This document shows positions 19,128 to 29,958 of a stretch of DNA of 64,000 bases, piece by piece. The position numbers and the translations under genes are program-made. The stretch is from Aradus depressus (lineage: Eukaryota; Arthropoda; Insecta; Hemiptera; Aradidae), in contig OY759215.1 in the NCBI GenBank assembly GCA_963662175.1, positions 19,023,079-19,087,078 on the forward strand, given 5' to 3'. How positions within the stretch are numbered: the first letter of the stretch is position 1; every line of letters starts with the position of its first letter. A model generated the notes under the pieces. That model was not told the DNA's origin and did not search any database. It worked only from the letters and a program-made list of their open reading frames with translations.

Positions 19128-20060
19128 TTGCATTAGCCACTTTTTATAGTGAACCTATTTTTTTTGCAACTCGGATGAGTTTGAGGAAATGACTGACAGA
19201 CTAACATGACAGAATTAGGATTAATTTAAAATATGACGAAGTGACATTGGACTAATATAATAGTATGAATGATACATTTATTTTTGAATGAGAGAATTTT
19301 GGTACATGAAGAGTATGAATTAATTTTGGTATAGTTCTGTGTTTAAAGTAATTAGGAATTATATTTTTTTTTAGGATTATATTAGATGTTAGGATCAGTA
19401 TAAAATTATCTGAGAATTATATTTAAGGATTAGTCACCCAAATTTAATATGTGAAAGTTTTTTTTTATTTAGAAGTTACTTATTAAAAATGATTATTGAA
19501 AATTAAAACATATACATATAACTGATTGATTTTGAACGAACATAATATGGAAGAAGATAGATTTTTTTTATTATATTTTTTTATTACAAATGTTAGAAAG
19601 ATAAAATCAGCAGGCTGAGAGATGCCTAGATCTCTTTGGAGACATGACGAACTTCCTGAGGCCGAGTCAAGGGGACAGATTTTCTGTTTCGGAGCTGTTC
19701 AGCTAGGATACCGGACGTGACTAAATCATAATAATATTATAAATTAGAAAGACGAACGAAAATGTATGGAAGCCTTGAAAGGATAATATATTATATAAAT
19801 TGTATGTATGCATAGGTTAGTAAATTTTTGTTATTATAAATTCTATTATTTAGACAATTTCATTTATTATTCTGAGTAACATGTTTTTCTACGTAAATTT
19901 GTTTAATAGAGAGAGTAGATGAGAAGAGTTGTAGGAGCACATTATATAACTTTAGGAATAGGAACAAACGAAGGGTAATATTAATTAGAGAAATTTGAAA
20001 TTAAATTGCTGATGACTTTTAGACGTCGGGATTATATAGATTTGTTTTGGGAGATATTAT
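19128..20060 (+). other. LTR element interior, non-coding
   Basis: AT-rich with stops in all frames. A GC-richer island at 19615-19720 (CTGAGGCCGAGTCAAGGGG, GGAGCTGTTCAGCTAGG) may be a remnant of a lost coding domain of the parent element, but I cannot identify it. Confidence 0.4.
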
Positions 20061-20069
20061 TTTTAATTC

Positions 20070-20250
20070 TAGTAAGAGCTAGTGATTAATTAGAGATATA
20101 TATTTTTTTTTGATCTGTGGGAGATGATTTTTTTGTGTGTCGACTAGAAAGAACTAGCGATATATTGGAGATATATATTTTTTTTTGCGTGGAAGATGAT
20201 TTTTGTATGTCGACTAGAAAGAACTAGCGATATAATGGAGATTTATATTG
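20070..20250 (+). repeat. 70-bp tandem duplication in the LTR element interior
   Basis: GTCGACTAGAAAGAACTAGC starts at 20139 and 20209, and the following GATATA(T)TGGAGATATAT recurs too. A third, diverged copy precedes it (AGAGCTAGTGATTAATTAG near 20074). Confidence 0.75.
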
Positions 20251-21019
20251 TAATGTTGGTTGCCTACCTGAGATAGGAGGAACCGTATTTTTGCTACATC
20301 GACGAAAGTATTCTTAGGGTGTAATTAGTTAGGGAAGTAAATTGAAATGAAATATATGTGAGATACATTTTTTTAGTTAGGAAGTATGAAGGACGTCTCA
20401 AAGAATTTAATACCTCAAAAGACAAGTACTATATATATTAAATAAATTAAATTTGTATTCCTTATTACCCGGCGTGAGGCCTAATTTTGATTGTTAAGTA
20501 ATATTTTGGAAGTGTGATGAAGTAAAACCGAAGGATTTATTTAATTTTTATTTCAAGTAAATTTTTTTTATATAATTATTTTGAATACATACAATTGTAT
20601 ATTGATGGTAAAGGCGGAAAGTAAAATAATTGGCAATTTCTTAAATCTGCATCCAACTTGATTATTTCCAAACTTGATTTCATGACTATGACTGATCCTG
20701 TAAATATGTAAAAATTTAGTATTATATTTTTTTTATGTTCAATTAGTTCAAATTTTTATAAATTTAAGTTAACATTTTCTTTAGGTTAAGGATTAATTGT
20801 AAATTTTTAGATTAATATTTGTTTTTGTTTATTAGAAATTAGGTACGTATATATATAAGTTTAATAATTGTAAATAGTTATAAAAATATAAAAAATGGGC
20901 ATATATGTATAAAAAGAGCGTCGAATTGGGCATATAAAAAATAAAAAATAAATCAGTGAGTGTAAGTGAGAGAGAGACTTCGATACATCGTTGAGCAATG
21001 AGTTGAAGACACCAAGGAG

Positions 21020-21160
21020 CCAGCCAACATGTGCGTTTGAGGAGGAAGCTAATCTACCTGTGTATTGGAGGAAGACGTTAATCCATCTGTGTATTGAAGG
21101 AGGAAGCTTATCATGTGGATTCGAGGAAGAAGCTAAATCAACCTGTGTATTGGAAGAAAT
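21020..21160 (+). repeat. Imperfect 40-bp repeats near the 3' end of the element interior
   Basis: Words CTGTGTATTGGA(A/G)GA and TTCGAGGA(A/G)GAAGCTAA recur three times each (for example 21058, 21086, 21138). A 78-residue frame (20991-21227) covers them, giving CAFEEEANL / CGFEEEAKS type repeats, but it runs into a poly(A)-like tract and is doubtful as a gene. Confidence 0.5.
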
Positions 21161-21225
21161 TAAATCTGAAAGAACATATATAAAAAAAAAAAAAAAAAAA
21201 TTTTGTGAACAAACATTTTTTTTTT

Positions 21226-21242
21226 AAAAAAGAAGGAAAAGG
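21226..21242 (+). promoter_or_regulatory. Polypurine tract of the LTR element
   Basis: AAAAAAGAAGGAAAAGG ends 4 nt before the 3' LTR, the expected site of plus-strand priming. Confidence 0.75.
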
Positions 21243-21246
21243 CAAA

Positions 21247-22048
21247 TGTGATGTACACTACGGAACATTTTTTTAATGAATATTTTAATGAAAAGAGGTA
21301 ATTTTTTTATTATAATCTAATATCATATATATATTAGATATATATCAAGGTGTTTGAGAAACAAAACAAGAAAACATATAAAAAACAGCTGTGAAATAGT
21401 GTTAAATGTAATGGAGTCGTGAGCTAGCTCTTAAACGGTGCATGTGGTTTGATATGTTTTAAATAAAAATGAAGTTGAACAATTAGATGAAAGTTGACTG
21501 GGATGGAATTAAAGTGTGAAGAGTTGACGGGGTCTGGTTTTTTGTGGTAGAGGCGTCGAGAAGGTACAATTAATAATATATATTTTTCAATATGCCCAAA
21601 TAAAAAAAGAAATAGTTTTTTAAGTATTAATTTAATGTTTTTGTGCCATTGTAAATTTTTGTTTTGTTTGTTCAAATGTTAAGTTTTTTTAAAAATTTAA
21701 ATATGTAAATATAGATAATAACCCAAATATTTGTCCTCTTCAAATTCTATCCTATTCATCTTCCCTGTTGTCCCAGTAGTATCATTTGAAAAACCTTTGG
21801 ATTAGAAATTAATATTATTTAAAATTATTAAAAATTGGTATCTCTTTGTGAATCCAAGTGTAAAGTTTGTTTAATTGAATTTTTTTCGTTGTATACGTGT
21901 ACTTTCTTAAAAATTGCACGTCTTAAATTATTGATAATATTTTTTTTAGGGCAATTTTCGGCAAACTACTGTAGAAATCAAAATTTAAATAAACAAAAGA
22001 GATCAAATTTCTACAGGAAATGTGGTAGCGAACAAAGTTATTATCACA
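21247..22048 (+). repeat. 3' long terminal repeat, 802 bp
   Basis: Same length as the 5' LTR with one visible substitution (21602). Ends TTATCACA followed by the ACAC duplication. The frames at 21835-22224 are chimeras of LTR and the interrupted LINE. Confidence 0.95.
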
Positions 22049-22207
22049 ACACATTACCCGACACAATACAAACTACTTACGTACGGTTTTTTAGAAAACT
22101 TTACACACATACAAATCCAGAAATACGTACTTTATCTTCACAACACTTACCACTTAACCCCCCAAGAAGTAAAGAGAAAATGGAACCGCGAATTACTGCC
22201 ACCATGA
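22049..22207 (+). pseudogene. Jockey-type RT C-terminus, right piece
   Basis: The frame from 22049 reads THYPTQYKLLTYGFLENF and ends KRKWNRELLPP before TGA at 22205. The RKWNRELL ending is characteristic of the C-terminus of Jockey-group LINE proteins. It continues the left piece at 16425-16778 once the LTR element and one target copy are removed. Confidence 0.75.
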
Positions 22208-22520
22208 ATCATATTCGTTCTTAATATATTTTTTCTTACATTATTTTCCTTTACTTTTATCATCTCTCTTACCCATCCATCAAAATTGTTTTTCAATTCC
22301 TTTTTATTTATTTATTTTATTTTATTTATTTATTTTTTTTTTTCTGTTCTTGTCCTAATAATTAAGATATTTTCGTCCCGAGGACCTACCACTGGGTGGC
22401 CTTCCTCTCACATGCCATTCACGCCAATATATCAATATGTACCATCATAGATGCTGGTTGTCGCACCCTAGCAACAGTTGTATCTTTATAAATAAAAAAA
22501 TGAAAAAAAAAAAAAAAAAA
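22208..22520 (+). repeat. 3' untranslated region and poly(A) of the Jockey-type element
   Basis: T/AT-rich stretch (TTTATTTATTTATTTTATTT), then a GC-richer segment (CCGAGGACCTACCACTGGG) and AATAAAAAAATG followed by a poly(A) of about 18 nt ending at 22520, the expected LINE 3' end. Confidence 0.65.
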
Positions 22521-22661
22521 ATACTTTCGGCAAATGTTTCAGAAGTGTCCTTTATGCTGCTAGAGCAATGACAGTGTAATTAAGCCATACTCTTACCTTC
22601 ATTTTTATTGATAGTTTTCAATTATCAAAAATCAATTTTGAATACAGTTATATAGTAAATA
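22521..22661. other. Unassigned sequence
   Basis: Nothing recognised between the LINE poly(A) and the next SINE. Confidence 0.3.
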
Positions 22662-22936
22662 AAACCCGGCCGAGGCCCTTAGTTTATTTTATCTGGGAGG
22701 TAAAATAAACTTAAGCACGCCGTCCTTCGGATGGGACGTTAAGCGATGGTCCCGAGCCTGTACAATGTGAGATACTCGTTAAAGACCCCAGCCCTAGATG
22801 AATAAAAATTTAGGGTAGGCAAAATTTAAGACTCCCACATTAGAGTCGGGCTCATGTCCACCTGGGTGACGAAAGAGCACTCTGGTAGTAGGTGATATGA
22901 CCTCGTAGTTAAAGCCCGAGCATGAGTCATAATAAC
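22662..22936 (+). repeat. SINE-1, 5'-truncated
   Basis: Begins inside the B-box region (AAACCCGGCCGAGGCCCTTA) and continues collinear to GAGCATGAGTCATAATAACT. It lacks the A box and most of the promoter. Confidence 0.85.
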
Positions 22937-23205
22937 TATCAGCAGAATGTACAACAGTAACATTAAAATTAGTGTGTTTAGACAATATAAAGAAGACAAA
23001 TTCTTTGTTTTTATTATTTTATTATATTATTTTTTTACTATATCGACATAGATCGCAAAAAAGTATCTAGAATAATAATTTACGTAAATTAAACAAATGT
23101 TACTGTAATGATAACTAAAGATAATACTGACTTGATTATTGTTAATAATAAGCATTATCAATATCAATTTCGGCTTCTTGGTACACTTTATGTATTTACG
23201 CTTAT
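22937..23205. other. Unassigned AT-rich sequence
   Basis: No feature recognised. Confidence 0.3.
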
Positions 23206-23329
23206 AGTTAGATTTTGTGACTCATGCCCAGCTTTTAATTACAAGGACATACTCCTTACTACCAGAGCGCTCTTTCGTCACTCTGGTGGACATGAGCTCG
23301 ACTCTACTGTGGGAGTCCTAAATTTTGTC
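23206..23329 (-). repeat. SINE-1 3' part, interrupted copy
   Basis: Minus-strand 3' end of SINE-1 up to the CCCACAGTAGAGTCGAGCTC block. The head resumes at 23486 after an insertion. Confidence 0.75.
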
Positions 23330-23485
23330 AACACATGTTTATTATGGACTTGAAAAATAAAATAAAACTGTTTTATTTAATATGTTGTCTAATTTCACTA
23401 ACTATATATACATGGGAGTACTTTCGGTATTTCTACCATCCTCAGCCAAAAGCATAAGAGATAAGACTGACATGTTTATTAACCC
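23330..23485 (-). mobile_element. Hammerhead-bearing short repeat inserted in a SINE
   Basis: About 156 bp of foreign sequence splits a SINE-1 copy. Its minus strand carries the motif at 23413-23448 and matches the repeats at 431-512 and 13535-13615. ACATGTTTATTA occurs near both ends (23334 and 23469) and may be the target duplication. Confidence 0.65.
23413..23448 (-). ncRNA. Hammerhead-ribozyme-like motif, intact core
   Basis: Minus strand: TGG, CTGAGGA, T, GGTA-GAAA-TACC, GAA, AGTACT, C, CCA. Compared with 13566-13601 only two places differ: core position 7 (A to G), which is free in hammerheads, and the stem II loop (GCAA to GAAA), both GNRA. Changes restricted to tolerated positions support a constrained RNA. 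Confidence 0.65.
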
Positions 23486-23665
23486 AAGGTCTTTAACGAG
23501 TTACCTGACATCGTATAGGCTCGGAGCAATCGTTTCACGTCCCATCCGAAGGACGTCTTGTTCAAGGTTTTCTCATTTCCCAGATAATAAAACTTAAGGG
23601 CCTCGGTCGGGTTTCGAACCGACAATCTTGATCTCAGTAAACAAGGACGATACCGGTGCATACAT
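23486..23665 (-). repeat. SINE-1 head part, interrupted copy
   Basis: Minus strand: ACCGGTATCGTCC..., B box GGTTCGAAACCC, GAGGCCCTTAAG and GGATGGGACGTGAAACG. Continues the copy at 23206-23329. Confidence 0.75.
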
Positions 23666-24797
23666 ATTGTAACGGTGCTTATTTCTGAAAAAACTAAACT
23701 TATATAATAACTATTACCATCGGGATTATGGTTCTAAATAAAAAAATTATCAAAGAAATAAGGCGTACATTTTACTGACTTTAATTATTAATTCGTTTAT
23801 TTTATCATTTAAAGAAATTTTAAAATTTTATATAAAAAGATTTGGTTAGTCACATTTTACACACATTTATTATTTACCCCAATACATTTAAAAATCGGCA
23901 TGATGTGTTGATCTGATGTTTGTTGGCTTCTTGCTGTACTGGATAAAAGCGAGATAAAATAGTAGTTGCACCTCGTGTAGTTTTTCTCTTCTTCTTGTTG
24001 GAAGTCAGGTCCTCATGATGTAATCATCTATTTCTTAAGGCATGAGCTGCCGGCTGATGTCTCTGCTACACATCTCCCTTAACGAAGGAACACTCCAATA
24101 AATATGTCCTCATTCAAGGTACCTTCATCTCACTTGGTCATACTTCCACAGACCCCTTCATCACATAACTTTCTGCACTCTAGACACACACACAGACTAG
24201 ACACCGTTCACCTCTAGGGGACGACTCTCGGTATCCATTTTTTTTTAGCAAACAAACATCTGATTGGTCAGTTCTAGCAAATGCCATTTCTTTACACTTA
24301 CACTTTCTTTTTTTTTATTTTATTACAATAATTCTTAATTTTACTTTTACATTATTTTATAAATATTTTTGACTATTAAACAATCATCAATAATTAATTT
24401 ACAAATTAAAGATAGTAGACAGTGTAACCTCTATATAACCTTCTACTACTTCTCTAATGTAGGCGTGGTCATGCTCCATAGCACCTACTCCCCTCTTCCC
24501 GTATTTTTTTCTTTTATTCCTTTATTTTTTTTTTTAAAAAAACCATGTACGGTCATATAGAACGCTACAATATACATATGTGATGTGCCATTACAGGACT
24601 TACAAGATCTTGTTTTTATTTATTTTACTTACAATATTGACACATATCGCAGGAATGTATTTGGACTAGACTCATGACTAAAAGAACTCGTAGGGCATAA
24701 AGCACATACGTAGTGTGTGAGATCTTCAGCTACTGGTTCTTGGTTGAAGAAGTAGAGGTTAGAGATAAATATAATTTATATTACGTGCTATAGTATA
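23666..24797. other. Unassigned AT-rich sequence
   Basis: No coding frame of note. 23930-24240 is slightly less AT-rich but unrecognised. Confidence 0.3.
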
Positions 24798-25010
24798 ATA
24801 AGAAAATAGCGTGGATAGGAACGGTAACCTGGCTCGGTAACCATCAATTATAGAACCACCCAAAGAAGAGAAACTTCAGTTTAGCGATGTCTTTTGGGGA
24901 TATTAGCCAGTCTAACTAGGACAGAAAGTAAATACTATAGTCTAGTTTCAAAATAATACAGGTCCTGAAAGGAACATTAAGTAAAAAGTTCAACCATCTA
25001 CGTGGCTGGG
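24798..25010 (+). repeat. Left inverted repeat of the minisatellite-bearing element
   Basis: AGAAAATAGCGTGGATAGGA, CACCCAAAGAAGAGAAACTT, GCCAGTCTAACTAGGACAG, AAGTAAATACTATAGTCTAG, CATTAAGTAAAAAGTT and CAACCATCTACGTGGCTGGG match, in order, the reverse complement of 27893-28125, with some indels. Confidence 0.8.
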
Positions 25011-25070
25011 GGAAGGATTGTGAGTATTTCGAGCAACACAGGTTAACTAAAATGGGATAAGTAGATATAT

Positions 25071-27700
25071 GGCTTGGTAGATATATCTCCTGGTCTGGAG
25101 GATAGTGACTTTCCCGAGCAACACAGGTTACCACAGCTACTATATAAATAAGTAGATGTCAGCTAGGTAGATATATCTCCTTGTCTGGAGGACAGTGACT
25201 TTCCCGAGCAACACAGGTTACCACAGCTACTATATAAATAAGTAGATGTCAGCTAGGTAGATATATCTCCTGGTCTGGAAGATAGTGACTCTTCCGAGCA
25301 ACACTGGTTACCACAGCTACTAGATAAATAAGTAGATGTCAGCTAGGTAGATATATCTCCTGGTCTGGAGGATAGTGACTTTCCCGAGCAACACTGGTTA
25401 CCACAGCTACTATATAAATAAGTAGATGTCAGCTAGGTAGATATATCTCCTGATCTGGAGGACAGTGACTTTCCCGAGCAACACAGGTTACCACAGCTAC
25501 TATATAAATAAGTAGATGTCAGCTAGGTAGATATATCTCCTGGTCTAGAGGACAGTGACTTTCCCGAGCAACACAGGTTACCACAGCTACTATATAAATA
25601 AGTAGATGTCAGCTAGGTAGATATATCTCCTGATCTGGAGGACAGTGACTTTCTCGAGCAACACAGGTTACCACAGCTACTATATAAATAAGTAGATGTC
25701 AGCTAGGTAGATATATCTCCTGATCTGGAGGACAGTGACTTTCTCGAGCAACACTGGTTACCACAGCTACTATATAAATAAGTAGATGTCAGCTAGGTAG
25801 ATATATCTCCTGGTCTGGAGGATAGTGACTTTCCCGAGCAACACAGGTTACCACAGCTACTATATAAATAAGTAGATGTCAGCTAGGTAGATATATCTCG
25901 TTGTCTAAAGGACAGTGACTTTCCCGAGCAACACTGGTTACCACAGCTACTATATAAATTAGTAGATGTCAGCTAGGTAGATATATCTCCTGGTCTGGAG
26001 GATAGTGACTTTCCCGAGCAACACTGGTTACCACAGCTACTATATAAATAAGTAGATGTCAGCTAGGTAGATATATCTCCTGATCTGGAGGACAGTGACT
26101 TTCTCGAGCAACACTGGTTACCACAGCTACTATATAAATAAGTAGATGTCAGCTAGGTAGATATATCTCCTGGTCTGGAGGACAGTGACTGTCCCGAGCA
26201 ACACAGGTTACCACAGCTACTATATAAATAAGTAGATGTCAGCTAGGTAGATATATCTCCTGGTCTGGAGGACAGTGACTGTCCCGAGCAACACAGGTTA
26301 CCACAGCTACTATATAAATAAGTAGATGTCAGCTAGGTAGATATATCTCCTGGTCTGGAGGACAGTGACTGTCCCGAGCAACACAGGTTACCACAGCTAC
26401 TATATAAATAAGTAGATGTCAGCTAGGTAGATATATCTCCTGATCTGGAGGACAGTGACTTTCCCGAGCAACACAGGTTACCACAGCTACTATATAAATA
26501 AGTAGATGTCAGCTAGGTAGATATATCTCCTGGTCTGGAGGACAGTGACTGTCCTGAGCAACACAGGTTACCACAGCTACTATATAAATAAGTAGATGTC
26601 AGCTAGGTAGATATATCTCCTGGTCTGGAGGACAGTGACTGTCCTGAGCAACACAGGTTACCACAGCTACTATATAAATAAGTAGATGTCAGCTAGGTAG
26701 ATATATCTCCTGGTCTGGAGGACAGTGACTGTCCCGAGCAACACAGGTTACCACAGCTACTATATAAATAAGTAGATGTCAGCTAGGTAGATATATCTCC
26801 TGGTCTGGAGGACAGTGACTTTCCCGAGCAACACAGGTTACCACAGCTACTATATAAATAAGTAGATGTCAGCTAGGTAGATATATCTCCTGATCTGGAG
26901 GACAGTGACTTTCCCGAGCAACACAGGTTACCACAGCTACTATATAAATAAGTAGATGTCAGCTAGGTAGATATATCTCCTGGTCTGGAGGACAGTGACT
27001 GTCCTGAGCAACACAGGTTACCACAGCTACTATATAAATAAGTAGATGTCAGCTAGGTAGATATATCTCCTGGTCTGGAGGACAGTGACTGTCCTGAGCA
27101 ACACAGGTTACCACAGCTACTATATAAATAAGTAGATGTCAGCTAGGTAGATATATCTCCTGATCTGGAGGACAGTGACTTTCCCGAGCAACACAGGTTA
27201 CCACAGCTACTATATAAATAAGTAGATGTCAGCTAGGTAGATATATCTCCTGGTCTGGAGGACAGTGACTGTCCTGAGCAACACAGGTTACCACAGCTAC
27301 TATATAAATAAGTAGATGTCAGCTAGGTAGATATATCTCCTGGTCTGGAGGACAGTGACTGTCCTGAGCAACACAGGTTACCACAGCTACTATATAAATA
27401 AGTAGATGTCAGCTAGGTAGATATATCTCCTGGTCTGGAGGACAGTGACTGTCCTGAGCAACACAGGTTACCACAGCTACTATATAAATAAGTAGATGTC
27501 AGCTAGGTAGATATATCTCCTGGTCTGGAGGACAGTGACTGTCCTGAGCAACACAGGTTACCACAGCTACTATATAAATAAGTAGATGTCAGCTAGGTAG
27601 ATATATCTCCTGGTATGGAGGACAGTGACTTTCCCGAGCAACACAGGTTACCACAGCTACTATATAAATAAGTAGATGTCAGCTAGGTAGATATATCTCC
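25071..27700 (+). repeat. 90-bp minisatellite, about 29 copies
   Basis: Units begin TATATAAATAAGTAGATGTC and contain AGCTAGGTAGATATATCTCC, GGACAGTGACT, CCCGAGCAACACAGGTTACC and ACAGCTAC. Twenty-eight complete units fill 25141-27660 with no length change at all; a 70-bp partial unit precedes and 40 bp follow. Variable sites are TGGTCT/TGATCT, GACAG/GATAG, TTCCC/TTCTC/GTCCC/GTCCT and ACAGG/ACTGG. Every frame has stops in the unit, so it is not coding. The last half is more uniform than the first. Confidence 0.97.
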
Positions 27701-27892
27701 TTATCCCAACCCTACTTTCTCCTCGTTAATCTCCCTCCTCACTAACACCTACACGACGACACCATCTTCTTTGTTTCCTTTTGGTTTTATTATTATTATG
27801 CCTTTTTGTTCTTTACTTCTTTTATTCTATTCCTTTTTTCCATTAGTTTTTTATGTCATTGTTTCCTGTTGGTCCCTTCTCAGGTGGGTTCA
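27701..27892. other. Unique spacer between array and right arm
   Basis: C/T-rich (CTACTTTCTCCTCGTTAATC) then T-rich; no counterpart of this length lies on the left side. Confidence 0.4.
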
Positions 27893-28125
27893 CCCAGCCA
27901 CATAGATGGTTGACTTCAGATCTATCCTTAACTTTTTACTTAATGCCCTGTTCAGGGGTAGTATTATTTTGAGACTAAACTAGTATTTACTTTCTGTTCT
28001 AGTTAGACTGGCTCAGAACTCTAATATCCCTGACAGAAATCGTTAAAAGTTTCTCTTCTTTGGGTGTTTATTTATCTGAAGGTTACCATCCCAGAATAGC
28101 CTTCTTATCTACGCTATTTTCTTTG
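27893..28125 (-). repeat. Right inverted repeat of the minisatellite-bearing element
   Basis: CCCAGCCACATAGATGGTTG, AACTTTTTACTTAATG, GTATTTACTTTCTGTTCTAG, TTAGACTGGC, AGTTTCTCTTCTTTGGGTG and ATCTACGCTATTTTCTTT pair with the left arm in reverse order. Confidence 0.8.
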
Positions 28126-28589
28126 TAAAACTTGTACAATCTTCACATATTTTCTTAACTATTTTGTGAGAACATGAAAAGTAATGGTTGAAGCAGTGTA
28201 AAACGGTAGGTGTCTGAGTTGTTTCAAATGAACCGTAACTTGAAATCTTTACAAATATAAGGCTCGCTTATTTTACACTTAAACGGGGATTTGATGTGAT
28301 CAAGTCAACAATTTTTGGAAACTTTATTGAGAGAACATCTAAATAATATTCCCCATTCATCAATAAAATATGATTAACATTGTTATACTTCCCTGCTAAA
28401 CGATATACAGGGGAAGTTACGTAATGGTCAGTAATTCGATGATGAATTTTCACTAGAAATTCATGTTTTCCGAAAAAAAAAAAATATATATATACCTATA
28501 TATTTTTTTTAAACCTATTTTTTATAATTTTTCAAAAAAATTACTAATAATAAAACAACGAAGTTTTAACATTCATTGCAACGCGATGC
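28126..28589 (-). repeat. Unassigned, with a family A end fragment
   Basis: 28385-28480 holds a family A tip in minus orientation (CTTCCCTGCTAAACGATATACAGGGGAAG hairpin, described in parts: CTTCCC...ATATACAGGGGAAG) and AATTCATGTTTTCCG. The remainder is AT-rich. Confidence 0.45.
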
Positions 28590-29035
28590 AATTTAAACGT
28601 TAAACATAAGCTGTATCTTGTAAAATGTTCTTAGGCCCCGAAGTAAAGTGGTCTCAATTTTCGACGGATTTCGGCCAACATCTAGTCAGACCTATGTTAG
28701 AACATGTGACCTCTACATTCAAAATTTCAAGTTCATAGCTACCTCTCGTTTTTCCGGTAGAGAGCTCACAACTTTCCAACCATATTTACACACACCCTCA
28801 CTCATGCACAATAAGGAAAACACTATAGGTATCACACTATAGGTATCACACTATAGGTATCACACTATAGGAATAACAATATAGGTATCACACTACAGGT
28901 ATAACACTATAGGTATAACACTGAGGGAGGGGGAGGGGGAGAGAGAGTGAGCGTGTTTGGTATAAGAAAGTGGCCACATTTTTTCCTTAAAAACCTATAC
29001 ACAATACTTCCTTATACTATAGGTATAAGAAATTA
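28590..29035 (+). repeat. Family B repeat
   Basis: Shares blocks with 61695-62055: AAACATAAGCTGTATCTTG, AAGTAAAGTGGTCTCAATTT, GATTTCGGCCAA, TTTCAAGTTCATAG, GAGCTCACAACTTTCCAA and the tip CTTCCTTATACTATAGGTAT. The tip is a hairpin analogous to that of family A. Confidence 0.65.
28822..28919 (+). repeat. 14-bp minisatellite, seven copies
   Basis: Unit ACTATAGGTATCAC repeated seven times in a row with changes to ACTATAGGAATAAC, ACTACAGGTATAAC; followed by a GA-rich stretch. Confidence 0.9.
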
Positions 29036-29099
29036 AAAAAAAAAAATATTTATTATTTCATTTTTTTTTTCATTCGCAGGGGTCAACAATTTTCAAAAA

Positions 29100-29395
29100 T
29101 TTGATTACGTAGGTAATCATTGGATGCTCTAAACGGTTCAGACGGTTGGGCGATTTGACTTGGATGACACTTTAAAAGAGAATTTTCGAGTATTCTGGGT
29201 TCGACTAGAGCGTTTATTAGGGTGTCGATGGGGTTTGTCGGTTGTTTTTTTCGAAACCAGGGGAGTAGAAAACATGAGAGTAATGATTTCGTTGAAAACT
29301 AAGGATCGAATTTCTGGATGATGACATAATATCCCGTATACTTCGTATATCAGAGGAATCAAAAAAAACAAGATTCAACTTGGAATTGTGTCATG
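29100..29395 (+). repeat. Family A-like repeat, diverged
   Basis: GGGCGATTTGACTTGGATG, a long middle, then GAAAACATGAGAGTA, ATCGAATTTCTGGATG and ATAATATCCCGTATACTTCG, the family A 3' end. Confidence 0.5.
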
Positions 29396-29924
29396 ATTAC
29401 GTAACTTCCGTTTTGGGAAAGCAAAATGTATTTTAGACGAAAATGAAGTGAAAAGAGGAACTTTTGCTGTAAATCCAGGTTCTAGGTTCTACTTACACTT
29501 ACATCAATGTAATTAAATGTAAGAATCTATTATATAAATTGTTGTTTCTCCGTTGAAATGTTCAAAAAAACAGGCCAGCTTTGTATTTTTTTTTTTTTGA
29601 CCAACGGTTGAAGATAGACAGCGCGGTCTGGTGGCCCCGCTACAAACTATACTTCCCCGCCTTCCCTCAGTCTACTCCCAGCCTTCCCGCCCTCAGGTTG
29701 TCAGTGTTCTTTCTAACTTTCTACCATCAAGTTCGCGCCTTCTATTACAATATTTTTTGAAATTATTCAAAATTTGAATTGTGTGATTTTTAAAATTTTA
29801 ACTTCAATTTTGTTTTGTAAAAAATAATTTTACAGATCGCTCATTGACTTTTTTGTGCGTTGTAAATTATTAAAACATACAAAACTTTTTTTTTTTTTTT
29901 TTTCGAAACCAAAAAGTGCGAAAA
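29396..29924. promoter_or_regulatory. Upstream region of the candidate gene
   Basis: Low-copy looking sequence with a GC-richer part at 29620-29710 and AT-rich stretches near 29750-29910. A TCAGTG initiator-like word also lies at about 29700 and an intron-acceptor-like TAATTTTACAG at 29826-29836, so an upstream untranslated exon is possible. Confidence 0.3.
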
Positions 29925-29930
29925 TCAGTG
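29925..29930 (+). promoter_or_regulatory. Initiator-like TCAGTG upstream of the start codon
   Basis: Matches the arthropod initiator TCAGT; it lies 34 nt before the ATG at 29959. No TATA box stands at the expected distance. Confidence 0.3.
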
Positions 29931-29958
29931 GTGTGCTTGTGCGTTGCATCCAGTGAAA

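Larger units (their letters stand above)
16779..22048 (+). mobile_element. Non-autonomous LTR retrotransposon, 5270 bp
   Basis: Two 802-bp LTRs, a 4-bp target duplication, a candidate primer-binding site starting TGG at 17585 and a polypurine tract at 21226-21242 frame a 3.67-kb interior. The interior holds one long frame (17841-19127, Gag-like) and no protease, RT, RNase H or integrase that I can find. It must depend on another element for its enzymes. It sits inside a decayed Jockey-type LINE and is the youngest datable insertion in the window. Confidence 0.92.
24798..28125. mobile_element. Inverted-repeat element loaded with a 90-bp minisatellite
   Basis: Two arms of about 220 bp face each other across about 2.9 kb made mostly of one 90-bp tandem repeat. 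Inverted ends around tandem repeats are typical of foldback and some non-autonomous DNA elements. No transposase frame is present and I could not fix the outermost ends or a target duplication. Confidence 0.65.

Noticed and set aside
25071..27700. Regular repeats suggesting a CRISPR array
   Set aside because: The repeated unit is the full 90 bp with no unique spacers, in a eukaryotic context; it is a minisatellite.
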